Shown one piece after another: positions 45,080-55,320 of a stretch of DNA of 64,000 nt. The translations under genes were made by a program, and so were the position numbers. Source of the stretch: Turbatrix aceti. Lineage: Eukaryota > Nematoda > Chromadorea > Rhabditida > Panagrolaimidae. The notes under the pieces are model-generated. The model saw only the letters and a program-made list of their open reading frames with translations, had not been told where the DNA came from and did no database searches. The number at the start of each line of letters is the position of its first letter. Position 1 is the first letter of the stretch. The stretch covers positions 3,376,739 through 3,440,738 of the forward strand of contig OZ017767.1 of assembly GCA_963969345.1 (NCBI GenBank), in the 5' to 3' direction.

Positions 45080-46080
45080 TCCGTGTAACATGTAAGTATT
45101 TTTTTGAGTCAAAGCAAAAGAACGAAAACTAAATTTAAAGTGTTTTTCAGATCGAACTAATTGCCTTGTAAATATAATTCTTGTACAAATAATACCTTAT
45201 TACCCAATGGAAGAATCGATGGCTGGGGACACGAGAACTACTGCGGCGGTGGTGAGTTGGACAGAGAGAAGGCATACGCAAAATTCGAGAAAAAGCACGT
45301 GTACCGTTGTACAAGCGACGTTTTTTGAAGGATGAAAACCGTTTTTGACAAGAAAAAAGCGGAAGTAGTGAAAAACGTAGATGAGAAAAAAGCGATGTTT
45401 TTACAACATTAAATTTACAAAACGCTGCATTTTTTGGCAACCAAAAACAAAGTCATCAAAACGCGAAATCATTTTGTGAGACGATTTTGGGCGATTGATT
45501 ATAGTGCGCACTGATTTTGCCTTGAAAGGGTTTTGTTTTTATCATCACGTTTTCTCTCTCGTCCGACTCGCCACTGCTGCCAAGAAGAAAGGGGGATGTG
45601 AGGTGAGTTATTTTTTGTTTTGTGCCTTCTGTCATTAATTTTTGTTTTTTTTCAGGGACACTCGGAATTGGGAACTTGCACAGATACGCTCGCCAACCAT
45701 TGTTGGCTGTCATGACGACAATTGGCTTTTTCGGTAGCTGTCGGCAGCGTCACCGAGATGTTCGCAGTACTTGCAGCCCATTCAGTCGGCTTGATCGGTT
45801 GCACTTCAGCTGATTGTTGCACCACTTGATCAGCTGTCGGTGCGCCTGGATCAGGAGGAACGATTCCTTGCGCGGCTGCAATACTTTTGTTGATCACCGC
45901 TTTGACACGAGTCGTTTTTGATACGTAGAGTGGAATTTATGCTGCAATGGTGCCGCCGATTCCGTGCGGAATGCCTATTGTCTTGACGTACATAGCTCGG
46001 AGTGTAACACAACCAGCGTTGATTGGTCGAAGACGCAGTTGTAGCAACCAATATGGGGAAAAGGTGTACGACTTTGCAGT
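45080..46080. repeat. Recurring downstream unit, short copy (U3)
   Basis: It carries the same order of landmarks as the unit at 41.3 kb but ends after the antisense GAPTADQVV region. Its later part is closest to 53910-54870. The antisense start codon is changed to ATT and is followed by TAA. A separate fragment of the unit tail recurs at 46490-46680. Confidence 0.75.
45652..45897 (-). pseudogene. Antisense frame of unit U3, start lost
   Basis: The open frame contains KSIAAAQGIVPPDPGAPTAD and ASTANISVTLPTATEKANCR and ends VPNSECP. It lines up with the second antisense frame at 41955-42146, but the ATG is ATT and TAA follows two codons later. It could instead be the more faithful frame, with the 42-kb version carrying the indel. 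Confidence 0.35.
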
Positions 46081-46904
46081 AACTTTTCTTTAGTGACGAT
46101 TTCAGTTTTTTTTATATTTTTTCACCGCTAACACTTTCTTCTCAAGCCACAAATTATCAACACTGGGTCCAATGCCGGACCACCTGGAGGGTTCCTTGAG
46201 AGATTGCGAAAAAACGCCTGATAGAGTTAATTTTTTTTGCCATTTGCTTTCTCGGAGACAACGCACGCGAGAGCTCCAATATTTTGAAGACCGTATCCAC
46301 ACGCTAAATGTGCCATCCGTAAAAACAGCACCTTCTGCAAATCAAAGCAAAAAAGTAGCGTCAATAAACACTGATTGTGAAGCATAACAAGACCGTTGTT
46401 CTCGTTTTACGAGTGTGGTTGATGTAAAAAAATAGCACTAAAGAAAATTCCACTGAATTTTGGAATCTTGTTTTCCAGAAATTTTTATTAGATTCTTTAC
46501 TCTTGCGGTCAGTTTCCGTTGTTGAAGAAACAACGTTTTTCTGTAGATACAAATGATTCTGTCATTTAATGCATGGTTCACTCTCTGAACTCTGCTTCTG
46601 TATGCTTTGCATAGAATCCTTCATAATGCCGTACACCAAGAATACTGATGCAAACTTTGTGCAAAGATTTCCACAAATATAAAAATTTTAAAACAAAAAA
46701 TTCTATGACGGCACAACAGCAACCAACAGCAAGATGCGCAATAGATCAAGCAGGACCGTTTCGCACATGTCAGAAAAGTTGACCAAAGAACAACGCGGGT
46801 CACCTTTTTTTTCGTGCAAGGAACAGGCGAAACAGGACAAACGATAGGAGTAGAAAGCCACAAATCGACATTCTTTACTGAAATCTTTGACAAGTCCAGT
46901 CGCA

Positions 46905-48484
46905 ATGTATTTTGCTCTCCCAACAATCGAAAACATTGAAAGCCTCCTGATCTGGAGCGTGGTGAGCCTGCCGCCCGCTGTGCTGGAAAAACTCGAGAAA
47001 CTCCCTGAAGCAGCCGCCGAGACGCCGAAACCGACCCCGGAAAAGCCAGGTAAATACGATTCAAAAAATATGAATCATTACAGTTAAATAAAATTTTAGA
47101 CGATCGACCGGTATCAAAGCCACAGGAAATCCACGATCGGCAAGAACCGGTCAAGTCCACGAATGACGCGAATCCACCTGCACTCGAAACACCGGTGGAG
47201 GTCACGCAGGGTGCTCCGGACAACAGGGAAAGCCAAAATCCCAAGGTTGAGTCGAATGATGAGAAGCCTGATGTCACGTCCACGCCCCCGTCCAAGACTG
47301 ACACACATCCAGATGACATTACATATCAAACTTCCGAACCCGAAAAACCGACGATCGTCAAGCAAGAAGCTTCTGGCACGGAGAAAGACCATGAGCCAAG
47401 GATGGACCCGTCACCGAGCAAGCCGACACCGGATGACACCCAACAGCCACCCTCAAAGCCGGACGCCCGACTCACAAGTCCCAATCAAGTCCCATTGCCG
47501 CAGGTGATCTCCGAACCCGGAAAAAGTCATGCAGCTGCTGATCGAGTCGAAAGGGCACTGTTTTTCAACCAAACGCCCGTTGAATCGGATATGGCTACCA
47601 AAGGTATGTAAACATCAGCATATAAAAAAGAATCTGTAAATTCAACTCCAAAATTATTTTAGCAATCCAGCCATGCCAATCCCCGAAGCCGAGCAAGAAG
47701 AAATCGAAAGCAGCTGTCACCAAGGCACGTTTCCTCAACATGGTGAACAGGATTCGGGCTCGATTTTCGACAAAAACGAAAAATGCCTCCGCAGCGCCCT
47801 CGAATGGCACGGACCTCAAAGAAGTGGACGACGCGGTGTTTTACGGTAAGTAAAAAATATTAATAAATTTTTTCTAAAAAAAATTGTTCATTAATAATTT
47901 TGGATTAAAAAAAAGTCTGAACACGCAATCACAAAGTTAATTTTTTAGATGAAGGGGAATGCAACACGCCCATATCCCCGATCTTCGCGGGGATCCACGT
48001 CCTTCAACCATGGCCTGGAACGGCATCGATCAGCACCCCGTTCATGGAGGGTTTCGTCGCTGTCCGAAACCTTCCTCAGCAGTCGACGCCGCTTCTCGAA
48101 GACACGGAGCTACCGGCGGTCATCAGGTATCCAAGGAACCTGAAGACCTTTGACTTCAACCCCAGAGGTTTGTTTTTTAACTGAAAAAACTCTAAAAATT
48201 TTTTATAAAATTTTGCATTTTTGTTTTGTGAAAAACGCTTGCGAAAAAAATATACGAATGAGAAAAAATTTGTAAAACGAAATATCTGACAAAAATAAAT
48301 TTCAGAAGTCAAGAAGTACATGGATGAGCTCCGGCAAGAAGCCATGGAAACGCCGGAGCACAGAAAGCTGCTTAATTGGCTTTTCGGCAGAAGCAGGCGT
48401 GCACGCCGCATCCCCGTCTCAGGTAAGTGTTAAATTGGATTATAAAATCAGTTATGAATATCAAAACTTTTTTTAGAAATGTGA
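46905..48484 (+). CDS. Type A family gene, proline-rich, intact copy
   Basis: Six exons, 46905-47049, 47100-47603, 47663-47845, 47949-48167, 48306-48422 and 48477-48484, all join in phase 1 and give 391 aa. Exon 1: MYFALPTIENIESLLIWSVV then a Pro/Glu segment. Exon 2: long, disordered, Pro/Lys/Asp/Thr-rich. Exon 3: basic (PKPSKKKSKAAVTKARFLNM). Exon 4: DEGECNTPISPIFAGIHVLQ with a FDFNPR end. Exon 5: EVKKYMDELRQEAMETPEHR and an Arg-rich end. Exon 6 adds two residues. All exons share one splice phase, so exons can be lost or gained without frame change, which fits the shuffling seen among copies. No signal peptide, no known domain. A broken copy lies at 38897-40099. Confidence 0.65.
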
Positions 48485-48589
48485 TGCACGTTTGACTTCA
48501 AGATCGGCGCTCACCTGGCTGACGATCAGTCATCGGACTCCAATGCGCAATTTTCCGCGAATGGAGTGCAAAATGCTACGCCATATTCA

Positions 48590-50773
48590 TGTGACATGTA
48601 AGTATATTTTTTGAGTCAAAGCAAAAGAACGAAAACTAAATTTAAAGTGTTTTTCAGATCGAACTAATTACCTTGTATAATTCTTGTACAAATAATACCT
48701 TATTACCCAATGGAAGAATCGATGGCTGGGGACACGAGAACTACTGCGGCGGTGGTGAGTTGGACAGAGAGAAGGCAAATAGACGCAAAATTCAAGAAAA
48801 AGCACAAGTACCGTTGTACAAGCAGCGCTTTTTGGAATCACAGCGACGATTTCGAACAAAAAAAATAAGCGGAAACAGAGAAAAACTGATATGAAGTAAA
48901 AAACGGGGTTTTTAAAGCATTATTTTACAAAACGCTGTGCTTTTTGGCAATCAAAAAAACAACATCATCAAAATGCAAAGTCATTTTATGAGACAATTTT
49001 TGGCAATTGATTATCGTGCGCACTGATTTCGCCTTGAAAGGGTCTCGTTTTTTATCACGCCGTCTTTCTCGTCCAACTCGCCACTGCTGCCAAGAAGAAA
49101 GGGGGATGCGAGGTGAGTTGTTTTTTCTCTCCGTGTCTTCTGACAATCATTTTTTTTTCAGGGACATGTGGTGTGGGACATTGCACAGAAACGCTCGGAA
49201 ACTGAGTTTGATTGTCACGATGACAACCTGTTTCTTCAATGGTCATCGGCAACGTTACCTGTAATGTTGGCAGTCCGATTCAGTCGGTGATCGGTTGCCC
49301 TTCAGCTGATCGTTGCACCACTTGATCAGCTGTCGGTGCGCCTGATGAGTGATAGGAACGATTTTTTGAGCGGCTGCAAAACTTTTTATCGATATCACTT
49401 TGGCATCTGTTGTTAACGCTGCATGGACTGGTTTTTGAGTAGCCATGGTGCCGCCGATGCATTTTGCGCAGATTGCCTTTTCTCCTACGCAGCTTGCAGT
49501 TTGACAAGACCAACATTTATTAGCAATTGACGCAATTGTGAAACGTGAGATGTAGATAAGATGTTCAACGTTGCAGTACCATTTCTTTGACCAGTCCAGT
49601 GGTAAATATAATTTTGCAACACTTTTGAGTCATCCGGTAGTCCGTTATCTAGTGAACAATTCTGATATTTCAATCGTTTGAAGAATTTTCGCTTGAGCGT
49701 CATACTGAAAATCATATCCGTGCGACCCGAATAAGCCATCTACGAAAAAAATCATATTTATTCGCCTCAGTATGAAATTGAAGCATTCCAAAATTTATAT
49801 TGCACAACCACAAGTTTTCACCTGGGCATTCCTGAATACATACCTCAAAACAAAGGTATAAAACCAACGAACGAATCGACAAATTTTCTTTATCAATCGT
49901 GCAAAGCACAAATGTACAACGGGACCGTTAATCTTGTTTTACGAGCGTTGTGCATGGTGTAGGGTGCAGACAAAAAAGAGCGCGAATTTGTATAAAGTTG
50001 TTCTTGATCATAAATTCTTTTTGAATTCTTTTTTTATTGAATTCCTTACTCTTGCAGTCAGTACCCGTTGTTGAAGAAACAAAGTTTTTCTGTAGATACA
50101 AATGATTCTGTCATTTAATGCATGGTTCACTCTCTGAATTCTGCTTCTGTATGCTTTTGAATCCTTCATGGTGTCGTACATCAAGAATACTGATGCAAAC
50201 TTTGTGCAACATTTTCTACAAATTAAGTTTTGAAACAAACACGCGAAACAAGTCAAATGAGTATTTTGCAACGGAAAACTGAAAAACACTGTTTTGATCA
50301 CGCTGTATCAAAAACTTTATCAGCATCACCTCTTGTGCCAAATAATTACGATTTGCTAATATTCCCGATCGATACAGAAAACTCATGATCCGGGCCGTTT
50401 AAACTAAAAGCAAGCAAAATAATCAAATGTTTAGTTCGAGCCATATTTTGTTATCCTGCGTATTTTACTGGCATCCATATGCAAATATCTCTTTGCGCTA
50501 TTATTCAATGATTCCTAATCATTACACTTTGCGAGAAAATAAATCAAATTTCTTCTTGTTGCAAAAAAACTCTTCGGTATAATAAATCGATGATCACGAT
50601 TGATCAAATCTGAAAAAAAGGAGCAAGCGGCACAAGAATTCTACCCGCCAAAAAAACCCCCAATAAATAAACAACTGGACGTATTCCCTCGCCCACAGAA
50701 TACAGATGCACTACAAAAGGAAATGACAGTGCACCGACCCCGCTGGGTAAATCTTAGCACCTGGTGCGCGAGC
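48590..50773. repeat. Recurring downstream unit, full copy (U4)
   Basis: From 49007 it matches U2 nearly base for base. Before that it diverges more (48780-48960). It ends exactly where the insertion at 50774 begins, within the sequence that in U2 leads straight on to the type B gene. Confidence 0.85.
49255..49739 (-). CDS. Antisense open frames in unit U4, unknown
   Basis: This is a duplicate of the antisense pair at 41955-42439: 84-aa frame from 49739 (one change, G to D, in SGRTDMIFS) and 63-aa frame from 49446. The same acceptor-like TTTTTTTCGTAG precedes the first ATG. The near identity reflects recent duplication and so does not itself show selection for coding. Confidence 0.35.
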
Positions 50774-50929
50774 ACAGCATTTTATTTCCCCTTCTCTTTT
50801 TGCACACCAGCCGAAGCGCGCACGGCTCACCCGAACTGCAAACTCAAAAAAATGTAAAAAAGGCAGCAAAATAAATGCTTATTAATGAACTTCGGGTATG
50901 ATTTTTTTTTTACTTTTCAACAACTGATC

Positions 50930-51585
50930 TTTAGAGAAGTATTTTAAGCCATAAAATGACCAAATTGGTTAAAATTGAAGCAAATTAAAGCATAACTAAA
51001 GTGGAAACTACTGAGTGATATTACATGGCTGAAATTCGCCTTACAGATGAAAACTGAGTATTAAACGATAGATGAGTGATCAAAGAATCCGTAGAAACAG
51101 AAATGGAAGCAAACTGTCTTCTACCAAGCGAGCTGAAAACGGATAAAGTTTGGATATCCCGCGTGCGCGTGCACTCCGCACTGATCTTATCACTCACAAA
51201 CAAACGCGTGCTCTCAGCGCGAAAAGCGCATGGCTAATCACTTCGAAAACACAGATGCTGCACAATCACTTTGAATGCACATCTAGCGCTTTTCGCGCTG
51301 AGAGCACGCGTTTGTTTGTGAGTGATAAGATCAGTGCGGAGTGCACGCGCACGCGGGATATCCAAACTTTATCCGTTTTCAGCTCGCTTGGTAGAAGACA
51401 GTTTGCTTCCATTTCTGTTTCTACGGATTCTTTGATCACTCATCTATCGTTTAATACTCAGTTTTCATCTGTAAGGCGAATTTCAGCCATGTAATATCAC
51501 TCAGTAGTTTCCACTTTAGTTTTGCTTTAATTTGCTTCAATTTTAACCAATTGGTCATTTTATGGCTTAAAATACTTCTCTAAAC
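50930..51585. repeat. Near-perfect palindrome, arms about 300 bp
   Basis: 50934-51227 is matched in reverse complement by about 51286-51584, with a spacer of ~58 bp. Matching landmarks are GTTTGGATATCCCGCGTGCG on the left against its complement on the right, and AGTGATATTACATGGCTGAA against TTCAGCCATGTAATATCACT. Only a few single-base differences separate the arms. One frame reads the same 60 residues on both strands because of the symmetry, so it is not a gene. Confidence 0.9.
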
Positions 51586-51739
51586 ATTGGTAATTAGTTA
51601 CAATAACAAAAACAGGATAAAATAAGTTTCTTTCGGAAATTGACAGCTTCACGTAAAAACCACAAATAGCGTGCGCGCATACGGTGTTACGACGCTTGCA
51701 GTTCGGGGCGGACAGCCGTATGACCAGTCCTAATATGCT

Positions 51740-51939
51740 NNNNNNNNNNNNNNNNNNNNNNNNNNNNNNNNNNNNNNNNNNNNNNNNNNNNNNNNNNNNN
51801 NNNNNNNNNNNNNNNNNNNNNNNNNNNNNNNNNNNNNNNNNNNNNNNNNNNNNNNNNNNNNNNNNNNNNNNNNNNNNNNNNNNNNNNNNNNNNNNNNNNN
51901 NNNNNNNNNNNNNNNNNNNNNNNNNNNNNNNNNNNNNNN
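51740..51939. other. Assembly gap (200 N)
   Basis: Exactly 200 N, probably a nominal size. It lies 155 bp after a strong palindrome, a structure that often breaks assemblies. Confidence 1.
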
Positions 51940-52070
51940 TGCGCGAGCTGACCCAGACACAACTAGCGAGGGAGAAAGTCACGACCAATCCTGACCTACC
52001 CCGCGCAAAAAAAGTACCGCCCCCAAGAAAGCGGAAAAAAAGCATATTACACACAGAATAGCTCATTTGT

Positions 52071-53905
52071 ATGAATTATATTTCTACAAAGATGAAGTTT
52101 CCAAAGATCAATATGGAATTGATGAACAACATCTTCATGCTCTACATCTTCATGGCCGAAGAGACCCTGAGCTCTGTGGAACAGATGTGGGAGGATAGAA
52201 AAGGTAAGGATAATCCTTGGATCATTGTTAGAGAATCATGTAAATGTTTTTAGCCAAGAAAAGGGCCAAAAAGGCGATGCGAAAGGGCCAGTCTCCGGCG
52301 ACCGAATCCGAGCCGCTACGCCAGGATCACGGATATCAGTCGACCCCCAACCGCACAGACCAACGTTCAAACACTCCTCCCACGGTACTGAAAACGCGTG
52401 CTCCGCAAGATATCGAGCTGGTCACGTTCAAGACCGAAAACAGCGCATCTCCGTCGAATGCAGTCCCTCCCGTCCAGAAACCGACCTGGCAAAAACGCAA
52501 TGTACGTCCGAAAACCTATGCTCCGGGAAATTCTCCTACGGAGATTCTTTTCAAAATTTACTTCGAAGAGCAAAAAAGAAAAGCTGAAGAGGCTGAACTC
52601 GAGGCCCAAAAAGCAACGGTGCACAAGAAACCAGTGGCGTGGTTCGTGTCGCTGGCTGCTGAACGTAAGTTGCAAAAAAATGATGAAAAAAATCTCATGA
52701 ACCGATTTCAGCTCTCCAGCCAAAGTCAGCGGCAATCCACGGGCGAAATGGCAAGGATGCCAAAACGCCAGAGATGTTTGACGCCGTGTCGCCAGGATTG
52801 GAGCCCGTCAAAGCAAACACGCCAACGCCAAAACACTCTGCATCCCTGGAAAACGTTGACAAGCAACCTCGACAGCTGAAGCCAGAAACATCCGGCAGGC
52901 CTCTGCCCCCGCTGAAAGTGACTTTCGCGCGCGACGCAATAGTCCTGGGTGCCTCAGGTACTTTTTGAAACTTCATTGTCAAGAAAACAATCATCATTTT
53001 TAGATTACGCTAACATGAGGCCCAACATGAACAAAGTGGACTACGGATGGCACTCCATCGTACCGGCCGAGCCATCGCCCCGAGCTGCAAAGCAAGTAAA
53101 GCGCTCAAAATCAAAAGCAGCGCGGTCAAACTTCCCGTCAAGGCTTGACTTCCTAAACTACCAAAGGAAAAAGGCACAGCACGATGCGGCAATGACGGCA
53201 AAGAAAAACGCGCCGAAAAACCACCGAAAACCTGTGGCGTGGTTCGTGCCGCTGGCTGAGAAACGTAAGTTGCATAAAAATATAAAAATGAAAACTCATA
53301 AATAAATTACAGCTCTCAAGCCAAAGCCAGCGACACTCCACGGGCGAGATGGCAAGGATGCCGAAACGCCCGAGCCCAAGGAAACCGACCTGGAAATCGA
53401 AGACATCGTCGATCAATCAAAGTTGTCCCCGAACAAGCCTCTGGACAAGCTTACTGCCACGCTGCCGAAAGCACGGGATGGAAGCGACTCGGCAATACAC
53501 AGCCTCTCAAGCACCGATAGTCGGCTCAAACGTGTTCCCTCCGGTCTAGCACTCGACAAAGTCCAAATCCCCGTACCATACCTCGAAATCGAAGACTTCG
53601 TCGATCAATCAAAGTTGTCCCCGAACAAGCCTCTGGACAAGGCTCATGTCACCGTACAGAAGGGCGAAGACGGTAAGTATTCTTTTGATAAAAAAAATTT
53701 GAATGGAATTCAAAAAACGACTTCAAATTAAAATTTAAATGTTCAAAATAACAAAATATTCATTTCAGAACCCAAAAAGACCGTGCCTTCCAACACGCTT
53801 GGTCTCAGACTCGCGCGAGATCAGAAACGTCCGATGCGCAATTTTCCCCGAATGGGGTGCAAGATGCTTGCACCCTTTGCAGCATCATTGCAAAAAAATA
53901 ACTAA
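52071..53905 (+). CDS. Type B family gene, copy 2, longest form
   Basis: Six exons, 52071-52203, 52254-52664, 52712-52957, 53004-53264, 53313-53672 and 53769-53905 (515 aa), again all joined in phase 1. Exons 1-2 match the copy at 43597. Exon 3 starts LQPKSAAIHGRNGKDAKTPE. Exon 4 starts DYANMRPNMNKVDYGWHSIV and ends HRKPVAWFVPLAEK, clearly a relative of the exon 2 end HKKPVAWFVSLAAE. Exon 5 starts LKPKPATLHGRDGKDAETPE, a relative of exon 3, and contains one full and one partial 64-aa repeat. Exon 6 ends MGCKMLAPFAASLQKNN. Thus exon pairs 2-3 and 4-5 appear to be an old internal duplication. The copy at 43597 looks like the product of recombination between the related exons 3 and 5. Function unknown. 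Confidence 0.65.
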
Positions 53906-53909
53906 TTAT

Positions 53910-54960
53910 CCGTGTATCATGTAAGTATATTTTTTGAGTCAAAGCAAATGAACGAAAACTAAATTTAAAGTGTTTTTCAGATCGAACTAATTGCCTTGTA
54001 TTATGCTTGTACAAATAATACCTTATTACCCAATGGAAGAATCGATGGCTGGGGACACGAGAACTACTGCGGCGGTGGTGAGTTGGACAGAGAGAAGGCA
54101 AATAGACGCAAAATTTGAGAAAAAGCACAAGTACCGTTGTACAAGCGCCGTTTTTTGAAGGATGAAAACCGTTTTTGACAAGAAAAAAGCGGAAGTAGTG
54201 AAAAACGTAGATGAGAAAAAAGCGATGTTTTTACAACATTAAATTTACAAAACGCTGCATTTTTTGGCAACCAAAAACAAAGTCATCAAAACGCGAAATC
54301 ATTTTGTGAGACGATTTTGGGCGATTGATTATAGTGCGCATTGATTTTGCCTTGAAAGGGTCTCGTTTTTTATCACGCCGTCTTTCTCGTCCAACTCGCC
54401 ACTGCTGCCAAGAAGAAAAGGGGATGCGAGGTGAGTTATTTTTTGTTTGGTGCCTTCTGTCATTAATTTTTGTTTTTTTTCAGGGACACTCGGAATTGGG
54501 AACTTGCACAGATACGCTCGCCAACGATTGTTGGCTGTCATGACGACAATTGGCTTTTTCGGTAGCTGTCGGCAGCGTCACCGAGATGTTCGCAGTACTT
54601 GCAGCCGATTCAGTCGGCTTGATCGGTTGCCCTTCAGCTGATTGTTGCACCACTTGATCAGCTGTCGGTGCGCCTGGATCAGGAGGAACGATTCCTTGCG
54701 CTGCTGCAATACTTTTGTTGATCACCGCTTTGACACGAGTCGTTTTTGATACGTAGAGTGGAATTTATGCTGCAATGGTGCCGCCGATTCCGTGCGGAAT
54801 GCCTTGACGTAGCTCAGCGTGTGTCACTACCAGCGTTGATGGACGCAGTTGTAGCAACCAATATGTGGAGAAAGTTTTGTAGTAGTTTTTCTTCGAAGTC
54901 GTTTGTTACTCAATTTAGTTTTTATGTTTCGCCGCTAATAGGAAAGGCCTGCTTCTGGCT
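53910..54960. repeat. Recurring downstream unit, short copy (U5)
   Basis: Closest to U3 at 45080-46080, with the same landmarks and antisense region (54480-54725, start lost). It ends at about 54960, where the right arm of the large inverted duplication begins. Confidence 0.75.
54480..54725 (-). pseudogene. Antisense frame of unit U5, start lost
   Basis: This is a duplicate of 45652-45897 with a few changes (for example SAEGQP for SAEVQP). Same ending VPNSECP. Listed for completeness; coding status unproven. Confidence 0.3.
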
Positions 54961-55320
54961 TTAAGGATGCATTTTTGCTAGCATGGATGGAGCAATCGAC
55001 TGGAGTAATCCGGTGCGATTTGGAACAATCCTGCGGCCTTTTTTGGAACAATCCTGTGTATGGTTAACAAGAGATGCGCAATCAAACCGGTAATCCTACG
55101 GATGCTGCAGGGATTTATTTGGGATTGCGGCGTGACAACCTGCGCAGTCTGGTCGGAGACCATGTACGACTTTGCTCCCCAGCTCTACACGTCGCAGCCT
55201 CAAAAAGCGCACAACTACTCATTTTGGCGGGATATCCATGTAAAAAAGCTTTGTCAACGAACAAAATTGGTATTCCGCGCTTTTCGCCCGCCCCTACCTG
55301 TCAGGTACCCGCATGGCGGG

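Larger units (their letters stand above)
43466..46080. repeat. Segmental duplication block, copy 1 (partner 51940-54870)
   Basis: 43466-44237 aligns to 51940-52711 at a constant offset of 8,474. After internal exon and repeat differences, 44940-45076 aligns to 53769-53905. The downstream unit also matches. Together with 41707-43473 against 49007-50773, this shows one original duplication of roughly 4.3 kb whose second copy was later split by an insertion at 50774-51939. Confidence 0.85.
50765..51948. mobile_element. Insertion with 9-bp target duplication and a palindromic core
   Basis: TGCGCGAGC occurs at 50765-50773 and again at 51940-51948. In the unoccupied duplicate it occurs once (43466-43474). 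Everything between is therefore an insertion of about 1.17 kb including the 200-N gap. A 9-bp duplication is typical of Mutator-like elements. A CCCGAACTGCAA motif lies in inverted orientation near both ends (50830 and 51695). The core is the palindrome at 50930-51585. The true right end is hidden in the gap. Confidence 0.6.

Noticed and set aside
51021..51494. Two identical 60-residue frames on opposite strands
   Set aside because: They are mirror images produced by the palindrome and have no splice or family support.
50930..51585. Dismissing the palindrome as a pure assembly chimera
   Set aside because: A chimera remains possible because of the nearby gap, but the 9-bp flanking duplication and the empty paralogous site favour a real insertion.
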